A DNA stretch of 7,934 bases from JAAYJK01 sp964531295. Lineage in GTDB: Bacteria > Bacillota > Syntrophomonadia > Syntrophomonadales > Syntrophomonadaceae. A model generated the notes under the pieces. The model worked only from the letters and a program-made list of their open reading frames with translations, was not told the DNA's origin and did no database searches. Within the stretch, counting starts at the first letter, position 1. The number at the start of each line of letters is the position of its first letter. Shown here in pieces: positions 6,452 to 7,934 of this stretch. Both the position numbers and the translations under genes were made by a program. The stretch spans positions 1 through 7,934 of the forward strand of contig CAZHHJ010000117.1 of NCBI GenBank assembly GCA_964531295.1, read 5' to 3'.

Positions 6452-7507
6452 TTAATACCCAAGCCACTGCCGATCAAAAGTCATCCCATAGGCCATTTTA
6501 TAAAATGCATCTACATCTTTGCTTAAGTCCGCCTCAGTGTACTTTTCAGGGTACATCTGGTTTAGCATCCACAATGCGCCTAGCGAAGATTGTACCCCCG
6601 GAAAATCCCAAAGATCTTGGGTGGACGGAATCGTAGCAATCCGGTTATTTTTAATGGCTGCCAGACTAGCGAGATTTGCATCCTTTTTCAATTCCTCAAT
6701 TTTATAGGTTGCCCAGTTGCTAGTCGCGCAGAAAATATAATCAGGATTCCAGGAGAATATTTGCTCTGTTCCCACTGTTGGCCAAGTTTCCTTGGACTCA
6801 ATATCTTTAGCCATGTTGATGCCGCCGGCCGTCTCAACAAGATAGGATTGGATCATACCTCCATTAGCTACTTTGCCGATATCACTGCCCATTACTATGG
6901 CAGTCTTTCTTTCATTGGCCGGTATGTCTTTAACTAGGTTCTTAACAAAGGTATTCTTTTCATTGTAATAGTTTATCAACTGCTCGGCTTTATCTTCCGC
7001 TCCCAGCACCGTCCCCACCAGCTGTGTGGCTATTATCATATCCTCCGGGGTTTCCGAATAGATTCCGACCGCAGCAATTCCCAATTTCTGTACGGCCTCT
7101 AATGTTTGGATGTCATTGGCCTTATGGATGAAAACATCTGGCTTCAATTTGGCAAGTGCTTCCATATCCGGAGTGCCTTTGCCGACAGTTCCGACATTGG
7201 CCAGGTTGGGGGAAACCTTGGCTGCAAAATCAGATGTATAGTTAATTCCCGTGACTATGTTGCCTTTGCCCAAAGCAAGTACAAAGTTGGATGCCGGACC
7301 CCATGTCATGACTACACTGTCGACCTTCGCGGGAATTTCCACCTGGCGTCCGGCTTGATCCGTTATGGTGAATGTTGAACTTGGTTGGGTATTGGACTGA
7401 TTGGCGGCTGGTTCCTTTGCCTTGGAAGGCGAGCACCCCGTGAAAACCATTGCTACAAAAAGAAACAGTAAGAGGGCCGTAACCTTTTTAATACCTTTAA
7501 ACCTCAT
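6452..7507 (-). CDS. Lipoprotein substrate-binding protein of the ABC importer (Peripla_BP_2 / MolA-like)
   Basis: A 351-residue exported binding protein. Residues 1-25 form a lipoprotein signal: Lys/Arg-rich start, a hydrophobic run, and lipobox FTGC with the lipidated C25 (Phe at -3 is slightly atypical). A Ser/Asn/Pro-rich linker to about residue 44 is followed by a two-lobed Peripla_BP_2 domain, with TITDQAGRQVEIP, a KLKPDVFIH strand, and the terminal IPSTQDLWDFPG region. This is the FepB/BtuF/MolA fold class. The ATG at 7507 has AAGGAGGAG five bases upstream. It is the first large gene after the riboswitch and terminator. The family binds siderophores, haem, cobalamin or, in MolA, molybdate/tungstate; riboswitch context favours the oxyanions, but pocket residues cannot be judged by eye. 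Confidence 0.93.
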   Translation of the reverse strand: MRFKGIKKVTALLLFLFVAMVFTGCSPSKAKEPAANQSNTQPSSTFTITDQAGRQVEIPAKVDSVVMTWGPASNFVLALGKGNIVTGINYTSDFAAKVSPNLANVGTVGKGTPDMEALAKLKPDVFIHKANDIQTLEAVQKLGIAAVGIYSETPEDMIIATQLVGTVLGAEDKAEQLINYYNEKNTFVKNLVKDIPANERKTAIVMGSDIGKVANGGMIQSYLVETAGGINMAKDIESKETWPTVGTEQIFSWNPDYIFCATSNWATYKIEELKKDANLASLAAIKNNRIATIPSTQDLWDFPGVQSSLGALWMLNQMYPEKYTEADLSKDVDAFYKMAYGMTFDRQWLGY

Positions 7508-7512
7508 CTTTT

Positions 7513-7521
7513 CTCCTCCTT
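7513..7521 (-). promoter_or_regulatory. Strong ribosome binding site of the binding-protein gene
   Basis: AAGGAGGAG, close to the ideal anti-16S sequence, ends five bases before ATG 7507. It is far from the aptamer and not obviously masked by it, which favours transcriptional rather than translational riboswitch control. Confidence 0.8.
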
Positions 7522-7534
7522 AATTATCCTTAGT

Positions 7535-7561
7535 CTATTTTGACAGGCTACATTGTCGCAT
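7535..7561 (-). CDS. Tiny leader open frame, 8 codons (19 if upstream ATG used)
   Basis: Between the terminator and the binding-protein gene, AGGAGG (7566-7571) lies four bases before an ATG at 7561. The frame reads MRQCSLSK and stops with TAG at 7535. An in-frame ATG at 7594 would give 19 residues but has only a weak site. The next gene's own ribosome binding site begins about 14 bases after the stop. It could be a translated leader peptide that couples ribosome traffic to the first gene, or a chance frame in a purine-rich leader. No similarity is claimed. Confidence 0.3.
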   Translation of the reverse strand: MRQCSLSK

Positions 7562-7608
7562 TATTCCTCCTGTTGTTTGTCGTCCAGGTTTCATCTTTCT
7601 GGGCACAC

Positions 7609-7638
7609 AAAAAACGGTTTGCCAAAGGGCAGACCGTT
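7609..7638 (-). terminator. Intrinsic terminator of the riboswitch leader
   Basis: The minus strand reads AACGGT, CT, GCC, CTTT, GGC, AA, ACCGTT, then TTTT. The stem has 6 plus 3 base pairs around a 2x2 internal loop and is closed by a 4-base loop, with a short U-run after it. It starts nine bases after the aptamer's 3' end and more than 100 bases before the first large gene, which is where a transcriptional riboswitch expression platform should be. The U-run is short, so termination may be partial. Confidence 0.75.
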
Positions 7639-7647
7639 ACATGCACG

Positions 7648-7762
7648 AATACCATGATCAATCTCCTTTCCACAACGGGAGGCCCCAGCGTTTCCACTTG
7701 AACCCTATCGGTTTGGTTGCCTTAGCCACTACCGTAGGCTCTCAAACTCGAAGATAGATATT
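7648..7762 (-). ncRNA. Molybdenum/tungsten cofactor (Moco/Tuco) riboswitch aptamer
   Basis: The strongest evidence is the 3' core GCCTCCCGTTGTGGAAAGG followed by CATGG, which matches the E. coli moaA leader core (GCCUCCCGUAUCUGGAAAGG, then CAUGG) as I recall it. Pairings agree with the motif: outer P1 AAUAUC (7757-7762) with GGUAUU (7648-7653), inner P1 AUCUUC (7750-7755) with GGAGAU (7661-7666), separated by an asymmetric loop containing the conserved CAU, and P2 CUACGG (7732-7737) with CCGUUG (7673-7678) with one U-U mismatch. The roughly 53-base middle part offers an AACC/GGUU hairpin and a short AGUG-GAAA-CGCU hairpin. Known members sense Moco or Tuco and usually repress biosynthesis and transport genes. 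The following terminator suggests an OFF switch. Whether it answers to Mo or W cofactor is not settled. A covariance-model scan would settle the class call. Confidence 0.85.
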
Positions 7763-7881
7763 ATTTTTTTAATTATTTCGCGAACCATAACGGGAAATCC
7801 TGCTTTTAATTTAGATATTTATCGTATAACAATTCTATTTGGCATATTATGATAATTCTAGGTATAATCTAAACAGCCCTA

Positions 7882-7911
7882 ATGATACTTATCCAAGAAC
7901 ATCTTTGTCAA
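7882..7911 (-). promoter_or_regulatory. Predicted housekeeping-sigma promoter of the operon
   Basis: TTGACA (7906-7911) is a perfect -35 box. TATCAT (7882-7887) is a five-of-six -10 box, 18 bases away. Transcription would begin near 7875, giving about 110 bases of A+T-rich 5' leader before the aptamer. That leader (7763-7875) holds no open frame or clear RNA fold that I can see, apart from TTCGCGAA (7777-7784) and ATTATGATAAT (7846-7856) palindromes. A closer, weaker promoter in this A+T-rich stretch cannot be excluded. Confidence 0.5.
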
Positions 7912-7934
7912 TTATCTCCTGTTTCTAAGTTCTT

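Noticed and set aside
7681..7740. Cobalamin riboswitch, suggested by GCCACT on the plus strand and the BtuCD-like transporter
   Set aside because: The match is short and on the wrong strand for the operon, no B12 box was found, and the Moco motif explains the conserved bases better.
7765..7800. ModE-like operator around CGTTAT in the leader
   Set aside because: The second inverted half (ATAACG at the right spacing) is missing.
7846..7856. Palindrome ATTATGATAAT as a Fur box
   Set aside because: Only half of the Fur 7-1-7 consensus is matched and the region is A+T-rich, so such palindromes are expected by chance.

Overview
The window looks like a piece of an anaerobic, Gram-positive-type (Firmicutes) chromosome. 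The support for this is strong purine-rich ribosome binding sites, TTG starts, a lipoprotein metal-binding component, and a DUF364 protein of the kind known from Desulfitobacterium-like bacteria. The genus cannot be fixed from the sequence alone.

Layout: (1) Positions 2-1381 (+) hold the C-terminal two thirds of a CadA/ZntA-type P1B ATPase that exports Zn2+/Cd2+/Pb2+. It is clearly A+T-richer than the rest. (2) Positions 1382-1765 have no confident gene. On the minus strand there is a short stretch that resembles the N-terminus of another methyltransferase but breaks off, a weak open frame with a fair Shine-Dalgarno site, and a 10-bp inverted repeat. (3) Positions 7507 down to 1766 (-) form one long same-strand gene series. 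In transcription order it encodes a lipoprotein metal-binding protein, a FecCD-type permease, a FepC/BtuD-type ATPase, a radical SAM enzyme of the COG1180 type, a DUF4213/DUF364 protein and a class I SAM methyltransferase. (4) Positions 7508-7934 are the leader of that operon. They hold a good -35/-10 pair, a structured RNA that I recognise as a molybdenum/tungsten cofactor (Moco/Tuco, RF01055-like) riboswitch, an intrinsic terminator just after it, and a tiny open frame with a consensus Shine-Dalgarno.

How the parts fit: the riboswitch suggests that the operon is shut down when Moco or Tuco is plentiful. By sequence family alone the importer would be called an iron-siderophore/cobalamin system. 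Its RNA control points instead to molybdate or tungstate uptake, as known for the FecCD-family MolABC system of Haemophilus. The three enzymes downstream (radical SAM, DUF364, methyltransferase) have no established role in Mo/W metabolism. They are the most likely undescribed part of the window: a candidate module for handling, trafficking or chelating the imported metal, or for making a small metal-binding molecule. That last step is inference.
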